Source of the DNA: Alphaproteobacteria bacterium | GTDB lineage: Bacteria > Pseudomonadota > Alphaproteobacteria > Rhizobiales > Aestuariivirgaceae | Length of the DNA stretch: 9,132 bases | Assembly (NCBI GenBank): GCA_026400595.1 | Contig: JAPLOT010000034.1 | Coordinates: 1 to 9,132, forward strand | Direction of reading: 5' to 3' | Notes under the pieces: generated by a model | The model's input: only the letters and a program-made list of their open reading frames with translations | Databases searched by the model: none | Told to the model about the DNA's origin: nothing | Part shown: positions 1 through 6,503 of the stretch, piece after piece | How positions within the stretch are numbered: position 1 is the first letter of the stretch | Layout: every line of letters begins with the position of its first letter | Translations under genes and position numbers: made by a program

Positions 1-1641
1 GGAATTGAGCTTGGCCCAGATCTGTGCCGGACGCCCCGCCTTGGCATGCTCGATCTCTTCGTAGATATGATCGAGAAGCCGTTTCTTCAGATTGAGGGGC
101 GAGATTGCAATTTTTTCGAGGTCCTCCGGCTGAGCGTAACCGGTGATGAAATTGAAGAGCCGCGCCGCGTCACGAACCAGCGCGGGATCGCATGTGAAAA
201 AGGACAGGTCGGTGTAGACCTTTGCAGTGATCGGGTGATAGTTGCCTGTGCCAAAATGCACATAGGTGCGCATGGCACCACCTTCGCGGCGGACGACCAT
301 GGAGACCTTGGCGTGGGTCTTAAGCTCGATGAAGCCGAAGACCACCTGCACGCCTGCCCGCTCGAGGTCGCGGGCCCACTGGATATTGGCTTCCTCGTCG
401 AATCGTGCCTTGAGCTCGACCAGCGCCATGACCGACTTGCCGGCTTCGGCGGCCTTGGCAAGCGCGGCAACGATTGGTGAGTCCTTCGAGGTGCGATAGA
501 GTGTCTGCTTGATTGCGACCACGTCAGGATCGTTCGCCGCCTGCAGCACGAACTGCACCACGACGTCGAAGGACTCATAAGGGTGGTGCACCACGATGTC
601 CTTCTGGCGGATGGCCGCGAAGCAATCGCCGCCATGGTCGCGGATACGTTCGGGGAAGCGCGCCACGAAGGGCTTGAACTTCAGGTCGGGGCGCTCGTCG
701 AGGATGAGCTGCCTGGTGTCGGAATAGCCGACGAGGCCCGCCGACGTGACGATGATGTCGTGCGCGACGTCCAGTTCCTCGGCGATGAAGTCGCGCAGGT
801 TCTGCGGGCAGCGGCCGTCAACCTCCATGCGGATCACCGAGCCGCGGCGCCTGCGTTTCAAGGCGCTCTCGAACACGCGCACCAGATCTTCTGCTTCTTC
901 CTCGATTTCGATGTCGCTGTCGCGGATGACACGGACGAGCCCTTCGCCCAACACCTCGTAACCTGGGAAGAGGCGCGGAATGAAGTGCGTGAGCAAGGCC
1001 TCCAGCGATATGAACCGCACGCTGCCCGCTTCGCCTGCAGGCAGGCGAATGAAGCGGTCGAGCTGCTGCGGAATGGGCAGCAGGGCCTTCATCATGCCGC
1101 CGTCCTTGCGCCGCTTCAGTTCCAGGCAGATGAAGAAGCCGCGGTTGGGGATAAACGGAAAGGGATGTGCAGGATCGATGGCGATCGGCGTGACCACCGG
1201 CAGTATCTGCTCAAGAAAGCGCTGATCGGCCCAGTCGCGCTCGCTCGGAAGTAGCTCTGGGCCGGTGACGATGACGATGCCGGCCTCCGCCAGTTCCTCC
1301 TTCAGCTGCAACCAGCGAAGGTCCTGTTCGGCCATCAGTTCCTGGGCCTTGCGCCGGATCTGCTCCAGCTGCTCGGCCGGCGTCAGCCCATCGTCACTGA
1401 CTTCGGCGACACGGGCCCGCACCTGGCCGGCAAGGCCGGCCACGCGCACCATGAAGAACTCGTCGAGGTTGTTGCCCGAGATCGAAAGGAAACGCAGCCG
1501 TTCGAGCAGCGGATGATGCAGGTTCCGCGCCTCCTCCAGCACCCGCATGTTGAAGCCCAGCCATGACAGTTCCCGGTTGATGAAGCGGGAGGGGCTATCC
1601 ATCGTGACCGCAGCGAGCGCTGCCGGTGCGAGATCGTTCAT
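1..1641 (-). CDS. ppk: Polyphosphate kinase 1 (PPK1), C-terminus cut by window edge
   Basis: PPK1 reversibly polymerises the gamma-phosphate of ATP into inorganic polyphosphate. My reading of the minus strand from the ATG at 1641 gives 547 uninterrupted codons to the left edge. The N-terminal domain is recognisable from NRELSWLGFN (about residues 22-31) and LRFLSISGNNLDEFFMVRV. The catalytic half shows KQTLYRT (R383), VELKARFDEEANIQWAR (R413), LKTHAK (H443) and YVHFGTGNYH (H462). Their spacing of 30, 30 and 19 residues equals that of E. coli R375, R405, H435 (the phosphorylated histidine) and H454, so the enzyme should be active. Family members are about 690-730 residues, so roughly the last quarter, including the second phospholipase-D-like half, lies outside. 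The start at 1641 is chosen for an AGGA (1649-1652) seven bases upstream. An in-frame ATG at 1677 would add 12 residues but has no clear ribosome site. The gene lies 81 bases downstream of hdaA on the same strand and may have its own promoter. Confidence 0.95.
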   Translation of the reverse strand, partial: MNDLAPAALAAVTMDSPSRFINRELSWLGFNMRVLEEARNLHHPLLERLRFLSISGNNLDEFFMVRVAGLAGQVRARVAEVSDDGLTPAEQLEQIRRKAQELMAEQDLRWLQLKEELAEAGIVIVTGPELLPSERDWADQRFLEQILPVVTPIAIDPAHPFPFIPNRGFFICLELKRRKDGGMMKALLPIPQQLDRFIRLPAGEAGSVRFISLEALLTHFIPRLFPGYEVLGEGLVRVIRDSDIEIEEEAEDLVRVFESALKRRRRGSVIRMEVDGRCPQNLRDFIAEELDVAHDIIVTSAGLVGYSDTRQLILDERPDLKFKPFVARFPERIRDHGGDCFAAIRQKDIVVHHPYESFDVVVQFVLQAANDPDVVAIKQTLYRTSKDSPIVAALAKAAEAGKSVMALVELKARFDEEANIQWARDLERAGVQVVFGFIELKTHAKVSMVVRREGGAMRTYVHFGTGNYHPITAKVYTDLSFFTCDPALVRDAARLFNFITGYAQPEDLEKIAISPLNLKKRLLDHIYEEIEHAKAGRPAQIWAKLNS

Positions 1642-1674
1642 CTGCTTGTCCTGGCTAGGTTCCGGGAGACCGGC

Positions 1675-1696
1675 CATTATTACGCACTTATGACGG
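1675..1696 (-). promoter_or_regulatory. Candidate Pho box upstream of ppk
   Basis: Read on the minus strand, the half-sites CCGTCAT and GCGTAAT are separated by four bases (AAGT) and followed by AATG. This is an 11-base direct repeat with 8 of 11 positions identical. The architecture of two 7-base CTGTCAT-like half-sites spaced by 4 A/T-rich bases is that of a PhoB-binding Pho box, and ppk is a known PhoB target in several Proteobacteria. The site ends about 34 bases before the favoured ppk start. The half-sites match the consensus imperfectly (roughly 6 and 4-5 of 7), so this is only a candidate. If ppk actually starts at 1677, the right end of the site would overlap that start codon. Confidence 0.35.
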
Positions 1697-1700
1697 CTCC

Positions 1701-1720
1701 GTGAACACGGTTCTGTTCAC
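1701..1720. repeat. Perfect inverted repeat between hdaA and ppk
   Basis: GTGAACA and TGTTCAC form perfect 7-base arms around a 6-base spacer. The repeat begins two bases after the hdaA TAA stop and lies just upstream of the Pho-box-like repeat. There is no T-run on either side, so it does not look like a standard intrinsic terminator. It could be a dimeric repressor operator for ppk, or an RNA hairpin that protects or attenuates the upstream message. Confidence 0.5.
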
Positions 1721-1722
1721 CC

Positions 1723-2430
1723 TTAATCTTCGGTTTCAGGTCCATGAGTCAGAAGGGTTTCAGCCAGGATCTTGCCAAGGAAGGACCGCGTGATCGCCGA
1801 TTTCTGTTCAAGGGCCCTGCGGTCGATCACGGCCACCAGTTCGCGGGCCGCCTCCAGCGACCTCGGCATGCGCAGGAGGAGAAAGGATATGGCCGGTTCT
1901 TCGACCACCAGTTGCCGGTCAGCGAAGAGCTTGACGAGGACTCCCCGCAGCAGTTGATCGTCCGGCGGGCCAAGCTCGGCGTATGGAACGGCTTTCAGCC
2001 GCGATGCCAGGTCCGGCAGGCCGACCCGCCAGGCCGCGGGACGGTAAAGACTGGCGAAGAGTACCCTGCCCTGTTGCTGCCGGGCCAGGTTGAGAAGATG
2101 AAACAGCGCTCGCTCGTCGAGTTGCGCGCCGGGGGCATCGTCGATGGCCAGAACGCCCTCCCGCATCAGCTGCGGCACGTCAGCCTCGCGCAGACTATCG
2201 GCTGGAATGCGCGGCGCACCGGTCATCTGACGCCAGACCTCGATCAGGTGGCTCTTGCCCGCCCCCGGTGGCCCCACGATGGCCAGCGCATGATGCGGCC
2301 ATGCCGCGTGGCCTTCGATGGCACTGACCGCCGCCCGGTTCGAGTCGGTGACGAGAAAATCCTCCCGGCCCAGCGCCGGCCTGTGCGGAAGATCCAGCAC
2401 CATCTGGCGGCCGGAGCCCGCCATGGTCAT
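1723..2430 (-). CDS. hdaA: DnaA regulatory inactivator homologue HdaA (DnaA-like ATPase domain only)
   Basis: Hda/HdaA proteins bind the DNA sliding clamp and stimulate ATP hydrolysis on DnaA, preventing re-initiation of replication. The 235-residue product has the family's order. A clamp-binding-like motif QMVLDL lies at residues 9-14. A Walker A (GPPGAGKS, 53-60) and a Walker B (VLAIDD, about 93-98) follow. A sensor-1-like stretch (RVLFASLYRP) precedes LPDLASRLKA, which carries the arginine finger expected in box VII, and the end is a helical lid domain. The DNA-binding domain IV of true DnaA is absent, and the length fits Hda. The ATG at 2430 overlaps the TGA of the preceding membrane-protein gene as ATGA, which supports this start. 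An ATG at 2424 and another at 2403 (inside QMVLDL) are alternatives. The frame stays open upstream through the neighbouring gene, but that part does not resemble Hda. Confidence 0.9.
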   Translation of the reverse strand: MTMAGSGRQMVLDLPHRPALGREDFLVTDSNRAAVSAIEGHAAWPHHALAIVGPPGAGKSHLIEVWRQMTGAPRIPADSLREADVPQLMREGVLAIDDAPGAQLDERALFHLLNLARQQQGRVLFASLYRPAAWRVGLPDLASRLKAVPYAELGPPDDQLLRGVLVKLFADRQLVVEEPAISFLLLRMPRSLEAARELVAVIDRRALEQKSAITRSFLGKILAETLLTHGPETED

Positions 2431-3554
2431 CTGCGCTTCCGCTTCACAGGCGGATCGGGCTGCGATAGAACACTCGCCGCTGCTGCGGCCTGTGCGCCGG
2501 TTCCGAGATAGAGCGGGCTCTGCAGGTATTGTCCAAGCGCGAAGCGCACCAGCACGCCTGCCGCCGCCGCCATCGGCACGGCCAGCAGGAGACCCACGAA
2601 ACCGAAGACATAGCCGAAGGCGAAGAGCGCGAACATGAGCCAGACCGGGTGCAGGCCGACGCTCTTGCCGACAAGCTTGGGCGACAGGAAATTGCCCTCG
2701 ATGAACTGGCCAAGCGCGAAGATGCCGGCGATCATCAGGATAGAGACGTAGTCGGGCCAGAACTGCACCAGCCCCACGCCGATGGCCAGCACGCCCCCGA
2801 TCAGGGCCCCCGCATAGGGAATGAAAGTCAGGAAGCCTGCCAGCAAGCCAATCGCCAGGCCGAACTTCAGGCCGGCAAGGGACAGGGCCACGGCATAGAA
2901 GGCCCCAAGCAAGAGGCAGACCGACCCCTGACCGCGGATGAACCCGGCCATGGCCGCATCGATCTGCCGCGCCAGCTGCCGCAGCACATCGGCATGATCG
3001 CGGGGAAGCCAGCTGTCCACCTTGGCAATCATCGAATCCCAGTCGACGAGCAGATAGAAGGCGACGATGGGCGTGACCACCATCAACGACAGGAGATTGA
3101 CCAGTGCCATGCCGCCGGACAGGATCGACGACAGCAGCGAGACGATCCAGCCAGCCGCCTTTCCGGCAACTTCGGTGATCGAGCCCTGCACGTTGGCGCC
3201 GGAGTTTGCGACGAGTTCCTTCATCCAGAGCGGCGCGAACTCGTCGAAGCGGGCAACCAGCGACTCGATCAGCGACGGCAGATCGTCGGCAAAGCGGGCG
3301 AGCTGTTCGTTGAGGACGGGAACCAGGATCACCAGCGCCGTCGTCAGAATGAAGATGGCCGTCAGCAGGATGAGGCCGGTGGCCGCAAGGCGGGGCAGGC
3401 CATGGCGCTCGAGCGCGTCCGCCACGGGATCGAGAAAATACGCGAGCACGAGACCCGCGATGAAGGGCAGCAGGATCGCACTGAGCAGCCACATCACCGC
3501 AATGAGCGCGGCCAGCGCCGCCAACCAGATCAGCACCTGCCGATGCAGCGTCAT
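2427..3554 (-). CDS. AI-2E family (PerM-type) integral membrane protein
   Basis: This is a 375-residue polytopic inner-membrane protein of the AI-2E transporter/PerM superfamily. It has an N-terminal pair of hydrophobic helices (about residues 8-41), a third at about 57-80, and a soluble amphipathic section rich in charged residues (about 85-135). Further membrane segments lie at about 140-170 and throughout residues 205-345. The C-terminal signature FIEGNFLSPKLVGKSVGLHP followed by a G-rich helix ending in LAVP is typical of the family. The protein ends in a basic tail (KRKRR). Family members have been proposed to export autoinducer-2 or to act as permeases or ion antiporters; the substrate here cannot be told from sequence. 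The ATG overlaps the stop of the upstream phosphatidyltransferase gene (ATGA), and its own TGA overlaps the hdaA start in the same way, so the three genes are very likely translationally coupled. Confidence 0.9.
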   Translation of the reverse strand: MTLHRQVLIWLAALAALIAVMWLLSAILLPFIAGLVLAYFLDPVADALERHGLPRLAATGLILLTAIFILTTALVILVPVLNEQLARFADDLPSLIESLVARFDEFAPLWMKELVANSGANVQGSITEVAGKAAGWIVSLLSSILSGGMALVNLLSLMVVTPIVAFYLLVDWDSMIAKVDSWLPRDHADVLRQLARQIDAAMAGFIRGQGSVCLLLGAFYAVALSLAGLKFGLAIGLLAGFLTFIPYAGALIGGVLAIGVGLVQFWPDYVSILMIAGIFALGQFIEGNFLSPKLVGKSVGLHPVWLMFALFAFGYVFGFVGLLLAVPMAAAAGVLVRFALGQYLQSPLYLGTGAQAAAAASVLSQPDPPVKRKRR

Positions 3555-4105
3555 GAACGGTCAGCTCCCGATTCGCCCTTGGCCATGTGTCGTATCCATT
3601 GCATGAGGTAAGCCCCGCCCGAGGCGGCGGTCAACAGGCCAACGGCGATGGCTCCGAGGGTTATGGACCAGCCATCATCCATGCCGGCCGCCTTCGCGCC
3701 AAGAACGCCGACGATGAAGACGATCTGGGCCGCGGTATTGATCTTGCTGATCATCAATGGCGCCACCTTGACCGGCCGATCAATGAACCAGCTCAGCATG
3801 ATGGCCGCCACGATCAGGACGTCGCGGGTGACCACGGCGATGACGAGCCAGGCGGGAATCTCCCGCAGGAATCCGAGCGTCACGTAGACCGAAACCAGGA
3901 GCGCCTTGTCGGCCAGGGGATCGAGATATGCGCCGAGTTCGCTGCGCTGGTCGAGCGCGCGGGCAAGGTAACCGTCGATCGCATCGCTGACGCCCGCGAT
4001 GACGAAGCACAGAAAGGCAAGCCCATAGGCGCCGGATATGATGAGCCAGATTGTGACCGGCACCAGCAGGATGCGGCCGATCGTGATGAATGTGGGGATT
4101 GTCAT
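3551..4105 (-). CDS. CDP-alcohol phosphatidyltransferase family protein (PgsA-like)
   Basis: Enzymes of this family transfer a phosphatidyl group from CDP-diacylglycerol to an alcohol in the inner membrane. The 184-residue product carries the full signature D-x2-DG-x2-AR-x8-G-x3-D-x3-D: SDAIDGYLARALDQ followed by ELGAYLDPLADK, at about residues 40-66. It also has several hydrophobic helices on either side. Size and motif fit phosphatidylglycerophosphate synthase (PgsA) or the CDP-alcohol type of cardiolipin synthase. The acceptor alcohol cannot be decided, and alphaproteobacteria often carry a separate genuine pgsA elsewhere, so I give no symbol. The start MTIPTFITIGR at 4105 is typical of the family. 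A longer frame to 4228 would overlap the upstream gene and adds sequence unlike the family. It begins seven bases after the DUF2066 gene and overlaps the following membrane-protein gene by four bases. Confidence 0.88.
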   Translation of the reverse strand: MTIPTFITIGRILLVPVTIWLIISGAYGLAFLCFVIAGVSDAIDGYLARALDQRSELGAYLDPLADKALLVSVYVTLGFLREIPAWLVIAVVTRDVLIVAAIMLSWFIDRPVKVAPLMISKINTAAQIVFIVGVLGAKAAGMDDGWSITLGAIAVGLLTAASGGAYLMQWIRHMAKGESGADRS

Positions 4106-4112
4106 GCCCGGC

Positions 4113-5237
4113 CTATAGCGGCTGAATGACCCAGTTCTCGCCGTACTGCGAAAGCCGGAGCCCCACGCGTTCCATGTTCTCCTGCAGCGACTCGAGCCCG
4201 CTGCGGAACACGAGGCGGACCACTGCACCCTCGAAGGAGAGGCTCGAGACGTCCACGCCCATCACATTGGGCGCCGCGAGGATCCGCGACCTGATGCTGT
4301 TCCACTCGGTCGGACTGGAGAAGGGCACAGACACGGCGATCTCCTGGCGTTCGTTGGCGCGCCGGGCGGCCTCCTCGGCCGCAACCTTTGCGGCGTTATC
4401 CGTATAGGCCTTGAACAGGAGGTTCTGGAATGTCTGGACACCGTTCATCGCGGCCGTTTCCGGATTGCCGTCTTCGGCCGTGACGATCTTGTTGTAGCTG
4501 ACCTTGCCGAACTCGGTCTCGCCTTCGATGAACATGTGAATTCCGCCGCCCTCGGCGAGTTGCGCCTGAGCCAGAAGCAAGGTCGGCGCGCCATAGCGGC
4601 GGCGTATGGCTTCGATCTTGATCGGATCCTTCAGGAGTGCGGCTTCCGCGTCGATCGCCTCGGAATCCTCGAGATCGCCGAGCGGCACGATGAGCGGCAC
4701 CAGCCCCTGCTCGCCGCGCAGCTCAAGCCAGGCCTTTCGCCAGATATTGTCTTCCCACAGCTGATTGGCATCCTTCCCGCGCCAGACCGGAAGCACGAGA
4801 ATGGGATCGCCCTGCTTGCTGGGGACCTTGATGCCATAGGCGGAAAACAGCTTGTTCATCGGTTCCGGCAGGAAGCGCACCGTGAACTTCCCGATGTAGC
4901 GGCCGGGCGCCGAGGATTCCTGTTCGATCGAGAGCGACCGCAGATAGGGCGTGATGTCCTCGGGCTTCAACTTGGCCTGAAGCTCGGCCACGAGCTCGGG
5001 CGTGCCGAGCCGACCCACCAGCTGGAAGAAGGCCTTGACCTGCACATCGAGCAAGGCCTGGTTCTTGGCCGCGGCGGCGTCGGTACTTGTGACGTCGACA
5101 TCGACGCCCTGGACGGCAAAGATGCTGGTCTCGACCGGGCCGCCGGCCTGCAGGCCCGCCGTCATGGCAAAGACCCAGACCATGGCCGCCAGCAGCACCT
5201 GCGTCAGGCCAAGCGCCGTCTTTACTCCCCTCGTCAA
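4113..5237 (-). CDS. DUF2066 domain-containing exported protein
   Basis: I recognise this as a DUF2066-type protein of unknown function, from its overall pattern and its position beside the phosphatidyltransferase, perM and hda genes. The chosen TTG start at 5237 gives 374 residues. They open with a clear signal peptide: a basic n-region (MTRGVK), a hydrophobic core to about residue 28, and likely cleavage after LQA near residue 31. The mature part begins GGPVETSIFAVQGVDVDVTS and has mixed alpha/beta character. Near residues 300-315 there is an Ala/Glu/Arg-rich helical stretch (KVAAEEAARRANERQE), and the end, GLRLSQYGENWVIQPL, is well conserved in appearance. A GAGGA lies seven bases before the TTG. 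The frame stays open to an ATG at 5327, adding 30 basic, cysteine-containing residues that would bury the signal peptide, so I prefer the shorter form. It is the first gene of the leftward operon and is divergent from purM. Confidence 0.78.
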   Translation of the reverse strand: MTRGVKTALGLTQVLLAAMVWVFAMTAGLQAGGPVETSIFAVQGVDVDVTSTDAAAAKNQALLDVQVKAFFQLVGRLGTPELVAELQAKLKPEDITPYLRSLSIEQESSAPGRYIGKFTVRFLPEPMNKLFSAYGIKVPSKQGDPILVLPVWRGKDANQLWEDNIWRKAWLELRGEQGLVPLIVPLGDLEDSEAIDAEAALLKDPIKIEAIRRRYGAPTLLLAQAQLAEGGGIHMFIEGETEFGKVSYNKIVTAEDGNPETAAMNGVQTFQNLLFKAYTDNAAKVAAEEAARRANERQEIAVSVPFSSPTEWNSIRSRILAAPNVMGVDVSSLSFEGAVVRLVFRSGLESLQENMERVGLRLSQYGENWVIQPL

Positions 5238-5244
5238 ACCACAG

Positions 5245-5249
5245 TCCTC
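5245..5249 (-). promoter_or_regulatory. Ribosome binding site deciding the TTG start of the DUF2066 gene
   Basis: On the minus strand, GAGGA stands seven bases upstream of the in-frame TTG at 5237. The translation from that TTG starts directly with a standard signal peptide. Neither the ATG at 5327 nor the in-frame GTG closer by has both a comparable ribosome site and a plausible N-terminus. Confidence 0.55.
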
Positions 5250-5281
5250 GGTTTCCACAATCTCACACCGGACGAACCGGC

Positions 5282-5301
5282 GCGCTTTATTACGAAAGCG
5301 C
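5282..5301. promoter_or_regulatory. Perfect inverted repeat in the purM/DUF2066 divergent upstream region
   Basis: GCGCTTT and AAAGCGC form perfect 7-base arms around a 6-base spacer (ATTACG), about 45 bases upstream of the DUF2066 TTG start and about 115 bases upstream of purM. A second perfect palindrome, CGCATATGCG, follows at 5323-5332. The first has the geometry of a dimeric repressor operator and could control the leftward operon, or both directions. The sequence does not match the E. coli PurR box. Confidence 0.3.
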
Positions 5302-5349
5302 TTCGGGCTATGCACGCAATATCGCATATGCGGCCAAAGTGTAAGCGCC

Positions 5350-5378
5350 TTGGCAAACCGCCTGTGCTCTCGTTAACA
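5350..5378 (+). promoter_or_regulatory. Weak candidate promoter for purMN
   Basis: TTGGCA at 5350-5355 matches five of six bases of the -35 consensus. After a 17-base spacer, TTAACA at 5373-5378 sits where a -10 element would be, but it matches the consensus poorly. The spacing and the position, about 40 bases before the purM ATG, are reasonable. No purine riboswitch fold or other leader element was recognised in this region. Confidence 0.22.
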
Positions 5379-5417
5379 ACCGGCGTAACCATAACAGGAT
5401 TAAGGCAAACTGGCGGC

Positions 5418-6503
5418 ATGACCAGCAAGGGTACAGCAACGGGAAACGGGATCAGCTATGCCGACGCCGGCGTCGACATCGCAGCGGGGAACGCCCTGGT
5501 CGATGCCATCAAGCCTCTGGCGCGCTCGACGCGGCGCAAGGGCGCTGATTCGAAACTCGGCGGATTTGGCGGCCTCTTCGATCTCAAGGCCTGCGGCTTT
5601 CGCGACCCGGTGCTGGTTGCCGCGAACGACGGGGTTGGAACCAAGCTGCGCATCGCCATCGAGACAGGCCGCCACCATGGTGTCGGCATCGATCTCGTCG
5701 CCATGTCGGTGAACGACCTCATCGTGCAGGGCGCCGAACCTCTGTTCTTCCTCGACTATTATGCGACCGGAAAACTCGACGTCAGCGCCGCGCGCGAAGT
5801 GATTGCGGGCATTGCCGATGGATGCCGGCAGGCGGGATGCGCCCTGATCGGCGGCGAGACCGCAGAAATGCCCGGCATGTATGAGGGCGACGACTACGAC
5901 CTCGCCGGCTTTGCCGTCGGTGCCGCCGAGCGCAAGATGATCCTGCCGCGAAAGGACGTGAAGCCCGGTGACGTCATCCTGGGACTGGCATCCAGCGGAC
6001 CGCATTCCAACGGCTACTCGCTGGTCCGCAAGCTGGTGGCGCGCAGCGGCCTTTCCTATGCAGATTCGGCCCCCTTCGACACAACGAAATCGCTGGGAGA
6101 GGCCCTGCTCACGCCCACGCGCATCTATGTCAAGCCCCTGCTCAAGGCGATCCGGGCCAAGGCAGGCATCAAGGCGCTTGCTCACATCACCGGCGGCGGC
6201 TTCATCGAGAACATCCCTCGGATCCTGCCGCGGACCACGGTGGCCGAAGTCAATCTCGACCGGGTTCCCTATTTGCCCGTTTTCCTGTGGATGCAGGAAA
6301 CCGGCGGCGTGGCCCAGCGCGAGATGCTGCGCACCTTCAACTGCGGCATCGGAATGGTGGTGGTGGTCGCAGCAGAAGACGGCAAGAAGGCCGCGAGCCT
6401 GCTGCGTCGCGCGGGTGAAACGGTGGTCACCCTCGGCAGCATCCGGCGCCGCAGGGGTCAGGAGGAACAGGTGGCGCTCAGCGGCGCCCTTGAAGTGAGA
6501 TGA
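5418..6503 (+). CDS. purM: Phosphoribosylformylglycinamidine cyclo-ligase (AIR synthetase)
   Basis: PurM closes formylglycinamidine ribonucleotide to aminoimidazole ribonucleotide with ATP in the cytoplasm, the fifth step of de novo purine synthesis. The 361-residue protein has all the landmarks in order: SYADAGVDIAAGN near residues 13-25, GGFGGLFDL, the nucleotide-binding NDGVGTKL, MSVNDLIVQGAEPLFFLDYY, ALIGGETAEMPGMY, DYDLAGFAVG, SSGPHSNGYSL, HITGGGFIENIPRIL and MLRTFNCGIGM near the C-terminus. The length is normal for the family (about 345-360). The frame stays open far upstream, but the homology begins at MTSKGTATGNGISYADAG, so the ATG at 5418 is used. No strong ribosome site precedes it; AAGG at 5402-5405 is rather far. 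The TGA overlaps the purN ATG (ATGA). Confidence 0.97.
   Translation: MTSKGTATGNGISYADAGVDIAAGNALVDAIKPLARSTRRKGADSKLGGFGGLFDLKACGFRDPVLVAANDGVGTKLRIAIETGRHHGVGIDLVAMSVNDLIVQGAEPLFFLDYYATGKLDVSAAREVIAGIADGCRQAGCALIGGETAEMPGMYEGDDYDLAGFAVGAAERKMILPRKDVKPGDVILGLASSGPHSNGYSLVRKLVARSGLSYADSAPFDTTKSLGEALLTPTRIYVKPLLKAIRAKAGIKALAHITGGGFIENIPRILPRTTVAEVNLDRVPYLPVFLWMQETGGVAQREMLRTFNCGIGMVVVVAAEDGKKAASLLRRAGETVVTLGSIRRRRGQEEQVALSGALEVR

Noticed and set aside
87..1254. Open frames on both strands over the ppk region (for example 583-1254 plus and 87-635 minus).
   Set aside because: They are shadows of ppk. The frame from 1641 carries all PPK1 catalytic motifs with correct spacing.
1701..1720. Intrinsic terminator for the hdaA operon.
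   Set aside because: The inverted repeat is perfect, but no run of T follows the stem in either orientation.
2431..3492. The hdaA reading frame stays open for about 350 more codons upstream, suggesting a long fusion protein.
   Set aside because: This part is Arg/Pro/Ala-rich, resembles no family, and lies over the convincing PerM-type gene in another frame of the same strand. HdaA homology begins at 2430.
5373..5403. TTAA-containing stretches upstream of purM as a CtrA site.
   Set aside because: CtrA needs TTAA-N7-TTAA. Here the second element is GTAA with an 8-base gap, and the next TTAA is much farther away.
4536..5417. The purM frame extends about 290 codons upstream, which could suggest a fused N-terminal domain.
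   Set aside because: This part is antisense to the DUF2066 gene, has no recognisable domain, and PurM homology starts right at the ATG at 5418.
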